The notes under the pieces were generated by a model. The model was not told the origin of the DNA. It did no database searches and saw only the letters and a program-made list of their open reading frames with translations. This document shows positions 8,384 to 17,948 of a stretch of 64,000 nucleotides of DNA, piece by piece. Within the stretch, counting starts at the first letter, position 1; every line of letters starts with the position of its first letter. Origin of the DNA: Fictibacillus aquaticus (lineage in GTDB: Bacteria; Bacillota; Bacilli; Bacillales; Fictibacillaceae); the NCBI RefSeq assembly GCF_002245695.1, contig NZ_NOII01000003.1:558001-622000 (forward strand), given 5' to 3'. The position numbers and the translations under genes were made by a program.

Positions 8384-8752
8384 ATGGAGGGTAAACAAGG
8401 TCAGAATAAAATTATTGAATTAGGTAATAGAGTAGGCGAAAAGGCTTCAGAAATTGGAAGTAAAATAAGCGAAACAGCAAAAATAACTTTTGATCATCTA
8501 AATTTTTTAAAGCATTTTACTGATTTAGATAAGGAAGTTTCCAAGAACGAAAAAGAAAAAGCAATTGCAATAATAAATGTTATCAAAGATATGAAAGATG
8601 ATGAGACAAAAGCTGAAGCGTTAAAGGATTATATTGAGTCAAATAATCGTAAAGAAATAATTGAAAAGATAATTTACGCAATAAAATATTTATCAGGAGC
8701 AGCTGCTATAGTTGTTGTTGCTGTACTTTTGAAACAAAAAAGTGACCAATAA
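8384..8752 (+). CDS. Unknown small protein, charged helices and one C-terminal membrane segment
   Basis: A 122-residue product starting at ATG 8384, with AGAGGTGA six bases upstream; a GTG three codons earlier lies inside that site. Residues 1-95 are lysine/glutamate-rich and predicted helical (ELGNRVGEKASEIGSKISE..., SKNEKEKAIAIINVIKDMK). Residues ~98-116 form one hydrophobic helix (GAAAIVVVAVLL), followed by a basic tail. This is a tail-anchored layout. The family is not recognised. It is flanked by hairpins, so it is monocistronic. Confidence 0.65.
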   Translation: MEGKQGQNKIIELGNRVGEKASEIGSKISETAKITFDHLNFLKHFTDLDKEVSKNEKEKAIAIINVIKDMKDDETKAEALKDYIESNNRKEIIEKIIYAIKYLSGAAAIVVVAVLLKQKSDQ

Positions 8753-8768
8753 TTACTCTCTACGTAGC

Positions 8769-8797
8769 AAGGGGAAGGTTTTCGCGTTTCCTTTTTA
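8769..8797 (+). repeat. Copy of the dispersed GGGGACGGTTCTCG element
   Basis: GGGGAAGGTTTTCGCGTTTC then CTTTTT, 17 bp after the tail-anchored protein gene. Two substitutions from the consensus core. Confidence 0.55.
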
Positions 8798-8908
8798 ATA
8801 TTCTTTGAAGTGTCAATTAACTCACGATATGAGATAAGGCGAAATTATTTGGAACTTAAGAAGTTATGCAAAGCGGGTCAGGGAAATAGAATTAGGATAA
8901 TAGTTTAT

Positions 8909-8950
8909 GAACAAGACACAACGTATTACAAGGTTGTGTCTTGTTCATTT
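8909..8950. terminator. Perfect 14-bp hairpin with T-run
   Basis: Arms 8909-8922 (GAACAAGACACAAC) and 8933-8946 are exactly complementary, followed by ATTTTTT. It lies in the 410-bp interval before the RHS gene, which otherwise holds only two dispersed-element copies. Confidence 0.7.
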
Positions 8951-8990
8951 TTTATAGCCAACAACAATAAAAGCGCCTTGCCAGGCTAAT

Positions 8991-9014
8991 GGGAGAACGG
9001 TTCTCGCGCTTCTC
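8991..9014 (+). repeat. Copy of the dispersed GGGGACGGTTCTCG element
   Basis: GGGAGAACGGTTCTCGCGCTTC. The core GAGAACGGTTCTC is itself nearly palindromic in this copy. Confidence 0.55.
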
Positions 9015-9162
9015 AGTAACCCATTCAATAAACACTTACTTTTTACTACTTTTATATTTAAATATCGGTATATTTTGCCCATGCAAATCCTCCTTATAAA
9101 TAGTTATTATTTTCTAGTGCCAATATGTATTGGTAACTTTGGAAAAGGCAGGGATTAGGGGA

Positions 9163-12100
9163 ATGGGTTGGAAGGCGATTACACATGTTTTAGTGGCGTT
9201 TACTTTAGTTTTTAGCAGTATTCCTTTTTATAGTATTGATGTGGAGGCTGCTTCTGAAAAGAAGAAAGTGTCTTATCAAAACGTAATAAAAGAGGAAAAA
9301 TTGAATGTACCTGAAGTTGCAAAGAAGCAAAAGAAAGAAAAGCGTGAAGCTCGTAAAGAGAAAGAAAAGGTAATTGATAACGGAGACGGGACATTTACAA
9401 AGCAAATTTATTCTGTTCCTGTTCATAAGAAAAATAGTAAGAAAGAATACGAGGATCTTTCATCATCTTTAGTTGAAGAAGGACAGGTTATTAAACCGAA
9501 AAAAACATTCATTGGATCTGAGTTTAAGAAAGAACTTCATAACAATAACTATGTTTCTTTTAAAGATGGGGAAGATTTTCTTTCATACAAACTTCTCGAT
9601 GCATCGAGTGGAGAAAGTACTGTTCGACCATTAAAATCAAAAGCGTTGTTTCATGATAATTTCTTGACTTATGAAAATATATTTGCAGGTGTGGATCTTA
9701 GACATATTGTGTCGGATACGGCTGTGAAAGAAGATATTGTCCTTAACCAAAAAACGGATTTGAACACTTTCCGCTTTGAAATAAACACCAATTTAAATGC
9801 AGTTCTTCAAGAAGGTGGCTCTATATCTTTCTTAGATGATAAAGATGAAGAGAGATATATTCTCCCGAAACCGTTTATGGCTGACTCCAATATTAATAAA
9901 GAATCAGGCGAATCACAGCGGTCTGATAATGTCCATTTCGAAATAGAAAAGCAGAGCAAGTCTAAATATATTCTTACCTTAACAGCAGATAAGAACTGGC
10001 TGCTAGATTCTGAAAGGGTTTATCCCATCTATATAGACCCGACAACTAAGACAGCAGGAACAACTCAGGATACGTTTGTATCAGATGCCTATCCAACGAC
10101 AAATTATGGTGCATTCTGGGATTCTTCCGCAGGATTTTACTCCTTAAAAGTTGGTAAATATGATGCAAGCTCTGGATTAAACTATGCTTATTTAAAACAA
10201 GATGTAACACCATTTCAATACAGTGTCATTGATTCAGCCACACTTAAACTGTACACGGGACATTCTTATTATCCGAGTACCGTAACAGGAGTATGGGCTG
10301 ATGAAGCGGGCGGCAGCAGCTCTTGGACTGAAACGGGAATGACATGGAACAACAAGCCTCCTACTAAAACAGCTAACATTGCAAGTGATACAGTCTACAA
10401 AGGTCAATGGGCTGAACTTCCTGTTACGAACACAGTAAAGAACTGGGTAGAAGGAAAAAGCACAAACTATGGTTTTAAAATTCATACAAGCACGTTTGGA
10501 ACGTCTTATTGGAAGAAATTTTATTCGTCGGAGAACAGTACAAATAAACCGTTTTTGTCGGTTACGTATCATTATCCAACAACAACAACTCCTGTCAGCA
10601 CAGCTTTCACATATGGAAACTCTTCCAACACAGGCTATGTGGATTTAAAGTGGAATGCGGTATCAGGAGCAACTTCTTATAAAGTATTAATTTTTAATGG
10701 GAAAGTGTATGAAGAATTCCCAGTGGGCAATGTTACATCGTGGTCGACTAAAAATCAGAAAATATGGCCAACACCGGAACAAATTTCAGCTAATGGCTTT
10801 ACTGGCTTAAATCATTCAAAAACAGGTATGGAACTTCCGATCGATCCTTCTTATGTGTACAAAGCGTCTGGCGGCGGAACGTATGATAGTAGGAAGAACT
10901 ATGCGATGCGTGTTGTGGCTGTATTTGATGGCGGTGAAAGTGCTGCATCTGAAGCCGCTGTTCCTGTAATTCCTGTCATGAGCCAGCCGGCAACACCTAC
11001 AGGAAAAGCCTTTTCAAATGGAAATGGAACAGGATATGTAGATGTTCATTGGAAAGCTGTTGCAGGGGCAACGGGTTATAAAGTTTGGTTTTTTAATGGT
11101 AAAGGGTATCAGTCCTTCGATGCTGGAAACAGCCTGTTTTGGACAAGTAAAGGAAAGAAAATCTATCCGACAGCAGTAAATCGTTATTGGTACCACACGG
11201 ATAAGCTTGGCACAGAGCTTTCTGCAGACCCTTCTGTTTTATACAGATATGCCCAAAACACGACATATGCCAATAATAAAAACTATTGGATACTTGTAAG
11301 TGCCTACAATTCTCAAGGTGAAACCGTTCCTTCTGGGTCGTACAAGCCTGTGCTGCCAACCTTAAATTTACCTTCAACACCAACGGGCACGGCTTATTCA
11401 AATTACGACGGGACCGGTTATGTAGATGTCAACTGGACGCCAGTACTTGGAGCAGCTGGCTATAAAGTCTGGATTTTTAATGGTAAAGGAACATATGATT
11501 TCGGCAAAACACCGTATCAGTCGTTTGAAGTTGGCAACACAACGTCATGGAGCTCTAAAGGAAAAAAAATCTGGCCAACAAAAGAAGAGATTGCCGATGT
11601 TAATAATCCTGAAGGTTACTTGCTTCATACGGACGGATTAGGCGAAGAACTTCCAGCAGATCCTTCACCTGTTTATCGAAAAGCTGGAAGTACGACATAC
11701 GCGAACCATAAAAATTACTGGATTGCCGTTAGTGCATATGACTCGTTGGGTGAAACTGCCATGTCAGCTACATTCAGGCCAACAATCCCAACGCCTCCAG
11801 AGGAAGCACTGAAAGAAGAACTCCTTGGGTTTGAAGATTACTTCACGTATGGATCACATGAGATGGGAACCGGATCGCTATCTGTTAACGTTACGACCGG
11901 TAATGCTGTTATGGAGGTTCCTGATCAGGAGATGTATACGAGGGGAGCATTAGGGTTTACTTTTACCCGGTTTTATAATTCTCGTTCAAATCGTTCTTCT
12001 GCACTAGGAAAAGGCTGGTCATTCACAGGAGGAGAACTGCTTAAAAAAATCGAAGCAAGCGGCTCTGAGCCTGCTAAAATAGTCTACTACGATGAAGATG

Positions 12101-15100
12101 GCACTCTTCATACCTTTACGTATGACAGTGGTACGAATAGTTACACATCTCCAAAAGGGAAATACTTAAATTTAACTTCTGAAACGATAAATGGAAATAC
12201 GGCTTATCGCATAAAAGATAAGGACCAGTTTTCGAAGGTATTTGAAGTCTCTCCTAATAATGGGGAATATAGACTTTATTCTTATGAAGATTTTTATAAG
12301 AACACCATTCGGTTTATTTACAATACATCAAATGAATTAATAGAGATTAAAGAGGTCGATAGTGCGGGTAACAAGGTGAAGAACAGCCTTTCTTTGACTT
12401 ACCAAAACGGGTTGTTAGATAACATCAACTATATCTCAAAAAATTACAAGTTTGATTATAATAACGGCAAATTGATCCGTTCAACGGTAACGGCTGACGG
12501 TTCATCTGAAAGTATTGTTAATGAGTTCGGATATACAGCTGATGGATTGCTTGAAACATTTAAAGATGGGGAAGGGAATGTCAATACAGTTACGTACGCT
12601 TCAAATCAAATTATGGTAGAAGAGCCTGCTACTGAAAATACACCTTCTGAGTCTAATACGTATACTTTTGATTTTGCAAACAACAATTACGCATCAAGTA
12701 ATCAAGAAGGTACAGTCACAACTTATAAAAGAGATGTAATCAATAATACGTTTGCTGTAAATGAAACTTTAACAAATAACAACAATGCTAGTACGAAATT
12801 CATATTTGATAATCATTACAATGTCACGTCTATTGTAGAGAAAAAGGGTGATGCACCACTAAAAACTCAATCGAATACTTTTGACTCAAATGGAAACTTG
12901 GTGAAAAGTTTATTAGAAAATGGTACAGAGACACCTAAAGTTAGTGAATTTAAGTATGATACCCTTAATCGAGTTATTGAAAAAATTGATCCAGAGGGCG
13001 AGAAAACATCTATTACTTATAGTACTGATCAAAGAACGATAACCAGTAGTGTGGGTATTGATAAAACCATACACGAATTTGATGCGTATGGACGCCAAAT
13101 AAAAGTCTTGTATCCGAATAATACTTTTGAAACAACGCAATTCATTGATTCGGAAAACAAAATTATCCAAACAGATAAAGACAATAACTCGATAACCAAA
13201 ACCTATACTGATTATGGTAGTGAGAAAACAGTCACGGATAAAGAAGGAAGAACCCAGTCCTACTCGTATGATCCGCTTTTTACCGATCGTGTATTTTCAA
13301 TAACGGATGGTCTGCAAAATAAAACATCATATGATTATGACAAAAACGGGAACATTGCTGCTATTACGAATGCTAAAGGAATCAAGAAAAGTTATCTTTA
13401 TAACGACAATGATTTACTTACGGATATTGTCATGCCTATTAATGCAGACAACACTATGAGGTTCAATTATTCTTATGATCTTGCTGGTAATTTACAAGAA
13501 ACTATTAAGAATTCTGGGATTTCTATTAAAAACGAATTAATTAATGAAGATCAAGTAAGCTCCATTAAAGTTTCCAAAGAATCCGAAACCTTGATGGAAA
13601 CATCAATTACGTATACCGATGGTGGTAATGCACAATCAATTGTTCATAATGACATTTCAAATAACGTTCAGTCTCAAAAGAGTTTTGAATATTATGACAG
13701 TGATTTACTTAAGCAATTAAATCAAGACAAATTCCAAGTAAATTATCAGTATGATAACGTTGAGCGTCCTGTGGAAAAAAGTTTAAAGTATACAAGTGAG
13801 AATGAAGCGTGGAATGTCATTCAAGGAATAATGTACAACAATGAAGGAAGGGAGAACACTCTCTCAACTTTAATAAATGGACAGAATGCTTTAACTTATG
13901 ATTATTCCTATGATTTACCAAATAATAAGGTGGAAATTAGCTTCAACAGTGGATTGATCAACAAGGAAATGAGCTTTAAAAATAGTAACGTAGTGGAATT
14001 TATTAAATATACAGCTAGTGATGCTATAACTCCTTATGCACAATTTGAGTATCGATATGACGGTTCTGGGAACATATTGAAAGAAATTAGTGGACAAGGA
14101 GAAACAACGTTTAGCTATGACGCTAACAATCAGCTAACGCAAGAGACATTAACCAATGGTTCCATTATTGCTTACGAATATGATTCAGTTGGCAATCGTA
14201 AAAAAACGACTCGCAATGGTGAAGAAAGTATTTTTACTTATAATGATGGAAACCAAATTGTCACAAAAAATGGAATTCAGTATTCTTATGACCTAGATGG
14301 CAATCTCATTCAGGATGAAAGATTCGGCTATGAATATAACGGACTGGGTCAACTGATAAAGGTTAACGATCTTCAAAATAATGAAGTTGCACGTTATGAA
14401 TATGACGAAGAGGGTATGCGCACCAAAAAAATCTCCGGAAATGAAACTCGTGAATATTTATATGAAGCCGGATCTCTCTTTCTAGAGATCGTAAAGGATA
14501 GCAGCGGGATCAAGCAATATAAGTACTATCAGTGGGATACTTCTAGAATTCCACTGGGCATGGTCATAAGTGAAAAAGATGAAAATCTAGAGTGGAAAGA
14601 AAAAAAATATCATTTTATTACGAATCAGCGTGGAGATGTCATCCAAATTCTTGATAACTCACGAAACCAAGTAGGTTCTTACTCATATGATTCGTATGGA
14701 AATGTATTATCTGAAGATGGAGTGTTGGCGTCAGATAATACAATCCGCTATGCAGGATATTATTATGATGTTGAAACTAAACTTTATTACTTGCAAGCTA
14801 GATATTATAATCCAGATAACGGGTGCTTCTTATCCTATGACCCATTTCCTGGAGATGCAGATGACCCTATCTCCCAAAATGGATACACTTATGCAAACAA
14901 TAACCCAGTTGTATATGTTGACCCTGATGGAGATTTCCCTTGGTGGATTCTGGCAAAATTTGCTTACGGTGGTGCTATGAATTCTTGGGATATTGTTTGG
15001 AATTTTTATAAGAAGAATGGACTTAAGTGGAGTAAATGGAGAAATAATTTTCCTTTAAGTAAATTCGGAAAAGCTTTTGTAGTCGGTGGAGTTACCGAAG

Positions 15101-15315
15101 TTTTAGGGATAAGCTGGACAAAAGCTTTGAAATACACGGGTGTATCCAACAGGGTGGTTCATGCTATTAACTTTATTAAAACTGAGTCACAAAAGTATCT
15201 TTATAACACTCTTTCAAGAGGAGAAAAACCAAATTTCTGGGATCTCATTACTCATATCAGAAATGCTAGATTGGGCAATTTTGGTACATTCCTCGATGTC
15301 TTATCTAAAATATAA
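9163..15315 (+). CDS. Secreted RHS/YD-repeat protein with DNRLRE domain (WapA-like)
   Basis: About 2,050 residues. A signal peptide (MGWKAITHVLVAFTLVF ... EAA) is followed by a Lys/Glu-rich linker. A DNRLRE-type domain (~293-468) contains SSWTETGMTWNNKP. Three ~125-residue fibronectin-like modules (~477-602, 608-730, 737-876) share GYVD(L/V)xW and a 'ATSYKVLIFNGK' type strand. YD/RHS repeats (~900-1920) end with the RHS core signature YLQARYYNPDNGCFLSYDPFPG ... NNPVVYVDPDGD. The last ~125 residues are a different, variable domain, where such proteins carry a toxin. The architecture matches B. subtilis WapA. The start chosen is ATG 9163, preceded by AGGG/AGGGG; a TTG at 9130 is in frame. The toxin class is not recognised. 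The next gene is a candidate immunity protein. Confidence 0.88.
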   Translation: MGWKAITHVLVAFTLVFSSIPFYSIDVEAASEKKKVSYQNVIKEEKLNVPEVAKKQKKEKREARKEKEKVIDNGDGTFTKQIYSVPVHKKNSKKEYEDLSSSLVEEGQVIKPKKTFIGSEFKKELHNNNYVSFKDGEDFLSYKLLDASSGESTVRPLKSKALFHDNFLTYENIFAGVDLRHIVSDTAVKEDIVLNQKTDLNTFRFEINTNLNAVLQEGGSISFLDDKDEERYILPKPFMADSNINKESGESQRSDNVHFEIEKQSKSKYILTLTADKNWLLDSERVYPIYIDPTTKTAGTTQDTFVSDAYPTTNYGAFWDSSAGFYSLKVGKYDASSGLNYAYLKQDVTPFQYSVIDSATLKLYTGHSYYPSTVTGVWADEAGGSSSWTETGMTWNNKPPTKTANIASDTVYKGQWAELPVTNTVKNWVEGKSTNYGFKIHTSTFGTSYWKKFYSSENSTNKPFLSVTYHYPTTTTPVSTAFTYGNSSNTGYVDLKWNAVSGATSYKVLIFNGKVYEEFPVGNVTSWSTKNQKIWPTPEQISANGFTGLNHSKTGMELPIDPSYVYKASGGGTYDSRKNYAMRVVAVFDGGESAASEAAVPVIPVMSQPATPTGKAFSNGNGTGYVDVHWKAVAGATGYKVWFFNGKGYQSFDAGNSLFWTSKGKKIYPTAVNRYWYHTDKLGTELSADPSVLYRYAQNTTYANNKNYWILVSAYNSQGETVPSGSYKPVLPTLNLPSTPTGTAYSNYDGTGYVDVNWTPVLGAAGYKVWIFNGKGTYDFGKTPYQSFEVGNTTSWSSKGKKIWPTKEEIADVNNPEGYLLHTDGLGEELPADPSPVYRKAGSTTYANHKNYWIAVSAYDSLGETAMSATFRPTIPTPPEEALKEELLGFEDYFTYGSHEMGTGSLSVNVTTGNAVMEVPDQEMYTRGALGFTFTRFYNSRSNRSSALGKGWSFTGGELLKKIEASGSEPAKIVYYDEDGTLHTFTYDSGTNSYTSPKGKYLNLTSETINGNTAYRIKDKDQFSKVFEVSPNNGEYRLYSYEDFYKNTIRFIYNTSNELIEIKEVDSAGNKVKNSLSLTYQNGLLDNINYISKNYKFDYNNGKLIRSTVTADGSSESIVNEFGYTADGLLETFKDGEGNVNTVTYASNQIMVEEPATENTPSESNTYTFDFANNNYASSNQEGTVTTYKRDVINNTFAVNETLTNNNNASTKFIFDNHYNVTSIVEKKGDAPLKTQSNTFDSNGNLVKSLLENGTETPKVSEFKYDTLNRVIEKIDPEGEKTSITYSTDQRTITSSVGIDKTIHEFDAYGRQIKVLYPNNTFETTQFIDSENKIIQTDKDNNSITKTYTDYGSEKTVTDKEGRTQSYSYDPLFTDRVFSITDGLQNKTSYDYDKNGNIAAITNAKGIKKSYLYNDNDLLTDIVMPINADNTMRFNYSYDLAGNLQETIKNSGISIKNELINEDQVSSIKVSKESETLMETSITYTDGGNAQSIVHNDISNNVQSQKSFEYYDSDLLKQLNQDKFQVNYQYDNVERPVEKSLKYTSENEAWNVIQGIMYNNEGRENTLSTLINGQNALTYDYSYDLPNNKVEISFNSGLINKEMSFKNSNVVEFIKYTASDAITPYAQFEYRYDGSGNILKEISGQGETTFSYDANNQLTQETLTNGSIIAYEYDSVGNRKKTTRNGEESIFTYNDGNQIVTKNGIQYSYDLDGNLIQDERFGYEYNGLGQLIKVNDLQNNEVARYEYDEEGMRTKKISGNETREYLYEAGSLFLEIVKDSSGIKQYKYYQWDTSRIPLGMVISEKDENLEWKEKKYHFITNQRGDVIQILDNSRNQVGSYSYDSYGNVLSEDGVLASDNTIRYAGYYYDVETKLYYLQARYYNPDNGCFLSYDPFPGDADDPISQNGYTYANNNPVVYVDPDGDFPWWILAKFAYGGAMNSWDIVWNFYKKNGLKWSKWRNNFPLSKFGKAFVVGGVTEVLGISWTKALKYTGVSNRVVHAINFIKTESQKYLYNTLSRGEKPNFWDLITHIRNARLGNFGTFLDVLSKI

Positions 15316-15342
15316 TCAAGTTTGGCAGTAGGAGAGTCCTAA

Positions 15343-15801
15343 ATGAAAAAAAAATTAAGTTTTCTAGTCATCGTGCTTGTAGGAATTAGTATTTTAATAT
15401 TAAACTTCCCTATCATTCACTTTCCTGTCAACATGCCGGAAAAATTCACAGGGATGGACTACAGACCGAAGTATATACCATTCCAAACAACGAATGAATA
15501 TTCTACTATTATTTCTTGTGGGAGAAATTGTGTCGAAATTAACTATCATTATGAAAATAATGATTATCAACTTTCCATATTAGCAAGTGAAAAAGTAAGT
15601 TTCTCAAGTGAACCCATTTGGAATAAGGAAAATAGGGTCAAGGAAACAGATTATTACTTTATGAGAGACCCTAATTCACAACTTCTTGCTTGGGTAGATG
15701 AGAAGAGGGAAACTGAATTTTTCATCGAAAATAAAGGCAAGGTGCTTGAAAAAGAAACAATGATAAAAATCGCTCAATCTCTTAATGATTTACAGAAATA
15801 A
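15343..15801 (+). CDS. Membrane-anchored protein, candidate immunity to the RHS toxin
   Basis: A 152-residue protein with one N-terminal membrane helix (residues ~5-22) and a ~125-residue outward-facing domain containing a Cys pair (CGRNC). It begins 27 bp after the RHS stop codon on the same strand and is followed by a strong terminator, so both genes form one transcript. Position and size fit a cognate immunity gene. An exported immunity protein would imply a toxin acting at the membrane or cell wall. No family is recognised. It could also be an accessory secretion factor. Confidence 0.6.
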   Translation: MKKKLSFLVIVLVGISILILNFPIIHFPVNMPEKFTGMDYRPKYIPFQTTNEYSTIISCGRNCVEINYHYENNDYQLSILASEKVSFSSEPIWNKENRVKETDYYFMRDPNSQLLAWVDEKRETEFFIENKGKVLEKETMIKIAQSLNDLQK

Positions 15802-15847
15802 TTTGAAACTGGTTTATGTAACTTAAATGATTTAGAATATGAAACTA

Positions 15848-15880
15848 GAGCCACATCTCCATTTGAGATGTGGCTCTTTT
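15848..15880 (+). terminator. Rho-independent terminator of the RHS operon
   Basis: GAGCCACATCTC pairs perfectly with GAGATGTGGCTC across 5 nt, then TTTT. The 15881-16092 interval that follows holds no gene. Confidence 0.85.
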
Positions 15881-16092
15881 ATTTGCTAGGAAGGTAAATG
15901 CAAAAGGGAGAGCCACAAAATGATGATATGTTCTTACGCTCAAATCGGATTTCTATCGAATGGGTCATCCTCTTTTTGTTAAAGGTTACATCATAGGTGA
16001 TATGAAAAATATAAAAGATAGCATGATATGACGATAATCGGGAGCACAATTGGTGTTCTTTTTTAATATGCTAGTACAAGGAGGTTAGTAGT

Positions 16093-16821
16093 TTGGGTTA
16101 TAAAATTACGTATGACTATATACGAAAAGGAAATGCGCGGCCGGGCGATGCTCTGCGAGGTCCGCTTTTCGCAGTTGCGCATGACACAGGGAACCCGGGG
16201 TCCACAGCGCGTGAGAACCGGACTTATTTTGATACACAGCAGCCTTCTGCAAGTGCACATGTGTTCATTGATGACAAAGAGATTCTCGTCATCATTCCGT
16301 TGAACGAGAAAGCCTGGCACGTGCAGTATGATAAACCGAAAGATAATCAGCTCTTTGGCGACGATGCGAATGATGCAGCGATTGGAGTAGAGCTCTGCTG
16401 GGGCGGCGCGATCAATTTCCGAGAAGCTTACAAGCGCTATGTCTGGTTCTTCGCTTGGCTCTGTAAGAAGTACAAGTGGGATCCACTCAAGAAAATCGTC
16501 AGCCACAAAACACTAGATCCAGAGCGCCGATCAGATCCTGATAACGCTCTTAGCCAATACGGCAAAACATTTGCTCAGTTATTGAATGACGTGAAGAAGG
16601 AAATGGAGGCGGCCGATGTGCCAAAGGAAAAACCACAGGTGATCAGCCCGTTCGCACAGGATGCACATAAGTGGGTAACAGAAAACGGAATCTCAGACGG
16701 CAGCCGGCCGCAGGATGCCGTCACTCGCCAAGAAGCGTGGTACATGCTGCAAAAGGTGCATGAACACACAATCAGGGAAGTGCAGAAGCTTTTGGATGCA
16801 GCAAAGGAAGAGAACACTTAA
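16093..16821 (+). CDS. N-acetylmuramoyl-L-alanine amidase (PGRP/amidase_2)
   Basis: A 242-residue zinc amidase that cleaves the MurNAc-L-Ala bond of peptidoglycan. The fold is recognisable from AVAHDTGNPGSTARENRTYF (first zinc His), ASAHVFIDDKEI, AWHVQY, a GVELCW strand, and SHKTLDPERRSDPD, which carries the second zinc His and the conserved region before the Asp ligand. This resembles phage-type endolysins of Bacillus. The C-terminal ~60 residues (DAHKWVTENGISDGSRPQ...) look like a substrate- or wall-associated helical tail of the SLH/metal-dependent type found in related lysins. Start is TTG 16093 with AGGAGG eight bases upstream. It has no signal peptide and no holin nearby, so it is a lone, possibly prophage-derived lysin. 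Confidence 0.87.
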   Translation: MGYKITYDYIRKGNARPGDALRGPLFAVAHDTGNPGSTARENRTYFDTQQPSASAHVFIDDKEILVIIPLNEKAWHVQYDKPKDNQLFGDDANDAAIGVELCWGGAINFREAYKRYVWFFAWLCKKYKWDPLKKIVSHKTLDPERRSDPDNALSQYGKTFAQLLNDVKKEMEAADVPKEKPQVISPFAQDAHKWVTENGISDGSRPQDAVTRQEAWYMLQKVHEHTIREVQKLLDAAKEENT

Positions 16822-16900
16822 TCGCTGTCTTCTACTGATATTCAAGACACAGGGCACCATTATTACTTGCATGAAGTATTTCAAGTTAACCTTAAAAGAA

Positions 16901-16928
16901 CCTGCTCATGTAGCAGGCTTTTTTTTAT
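16901..16928 (+). terminator. Rho-independent terminator after the amidase
   Basis: CCTGCT-CATGT-AGCAGG followed by eight T. Confidence 0.8.
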
Positions 16929-17032
16929 TTTCCGAGTAGAAAGAATAATGAAATAATTACCATTTATCGACAAAATATGGTATATTACTCCTAGAACAAA
17001 TAGCCTACTTGGTTTTGAGAGGTTGGTCAGAG

Positions 17033-17209
17033 TTGAACCTAGATAGTCTGCACGAAAAAATTAACCACAAAATAGAAGAGTTACAAGAGCTTTCTGTAAT
17101 GGTAGATCGATTGACAGATCCTCGAATGGTTACGTTAAGTCAGGAATTAGATCAGCTCATACTGGAATACCAGCATTTCCTTATATCTAAAAAAAGCCCA
17201 TCTTCTTGA
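17033..17209 (+). CDS. Spo0E-like aspartyl-phosphate phosphatase
   Basis: A ~58-residue two-helix protein with the family signature SQELDQLI (S-x-x-L-D-x-L-I) near the C-terminus, preceded by a helix LDSLHEKINHKIEELQEL. Spo0E-type phosphatases dephosphorylate Spo0A-P and so delay sporulation or biofilm entry. Start is taken as TTG 17033, with GAGAGG ten bases upstream; in-frame TTG codons exist at 17009 and 17015. It ends in a hairpin with seven T that overlaps the last codons. It is a stand-alone gene, as is common for this family. Confidence 0.82.
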   Translation: MNLDSLHEKINHKIEELQELSVMVDRLTDPRMVTLSQELDQLILEYQHFLISKKSPSS

Positions 17210-17224
17210 GAGTGGCTTTTTTTA
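17189..17224 (+). terminator. Terminator overlapping the end of the Spo0E-like gene
   Basis: AAAAAAAGCCCATCT and AGAGTGGCTTTTTT form an imperfect stem; the 5' arm includes the last codons of the gene. Confidence 0.65.
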
Positions 17225-17310
17225 GTTTTCTGAAAATTCCCTTATACAAATCGTAGTAACATGCTAAAATTGAAGTGATTTATTCAATAATTTTAGCAGG
17301 AGCTACTGAT

Positions 17311-17535
17311 ATGATACATACTAATGAAGGCAGAACAAAATTGTCATTGTGGTTAGACAAACAGGGACTGGATGTTGAATGGTTAATGACCAGAACCAAA
17401 TTATCTAAAGAAATCATATTAAAGTCTGTGAAAGATAGTGATTACAGACCAAGTGGTTCAGCAATGCGAGTGATATTAAGCGTGCTCAAAGAAAAGCAGA
17501 GTACAGTAAAGTTAAGTGATTTCTGGGATGTATAA
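17311..17535 (+). CDS. Small HTH-type protein
   Basis: A 74-residue product from ATG 17311, with AGGAG seven bases before the start. Residues 9-45 (LSLWLDKQGLDVEWLMTRT-KLSKEIILKS) have the spacing of an XRE/Cro helix-turn-helix, and the rest is a helical tail. It resembles small phage or mobile-element regulators and is followed 31 bp later by another small DNA-binding gene. The HTH call is by pattern only. Confidence 0.6.
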   Translation: MIHTNEGRTKLSLWLDKQGLDVEWLMTRTKLSKEIILKSVKDSDYRPSGSAMRVILSVLKEKQSTVKLSDFWDV

Positions 17536-17566
17536 GTTCACACCATGAGACAGCGGAGGGAAGAAT

Positions 17567-17788
17567 ATGCGCAAGCTTACCAAGAACCAGCTGAAAATTA
17601 TTGCCGCAATCAGCAGCTATATGGAGCAGCATCCGCATCCCCCGACGGTTAAGGTAATTACTGAGATAACCGGTCTCCCTTGTGAAAAAAGTGTTCAGAA
17701 GTATCTGGATCGCTTGAAGGCCAATGGTGTTGTTACATGGGAGAGAGGTAGATTGTCTACTTTGAAAATTATTGCGATTAATTTATAA
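17567..17788 (+). CDS. LexA N-terminal-like winged-helix protein without peptidase domain
   Basis: A 73-residue product, entirely a LexA-type DNA-binding domain: LTKNQLKIIAAISSYMEQHPHPPTVKVITEITGLP is the family's first helices ('T..Q..il..I..y....g.pPt.reIa...g'), followed by VQKYLDRLKANGVVTWERG. The C-terminal self-cleavage domain is absent, so it cannot act as an SOS repressor by itself. A GCGGAGGG site precedes ATG 17567. Likely a phage- or plasmid-type small regulator; the targets are unknown. Confidence 0.72.
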   Translation: MRKLTKNQLKIIAAISSYMEQHPHPPTVKVITEITGLPCEKSVQKYLDRLKANGVVTWERGRLSTLKIIAINL

Positions 17789-17828
17789 ATAATAAAAGAC
17801 CACCTTATAGTGGCCATATAACAAGGAG

Positions 17829-17868
17829 TATGGGAACGGTTCGGTGGTTCTTGTGCTTCTTTTTTTAT
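17829..17868 (+). repeat. Copy of the dispersed GGGAACGGTTC element with terminator-like end
   Basis: TATGGGAACGGTTC, then GGTGGTTCTTGTGCTTCT and seven T. Together with GACCACC upstream (~17803) the GGTGGTTC part can pair, so it may end the LexA-like transcript. Confidence 0.5.
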
Positions 17869-17948
17869 TAAGTTGCGACAGCTTCCATTATATACTTCGT
17901 TAGTTTATCTCTGATAGTTGAGCAGGAGAACAGTCACGATGCTTCTAT

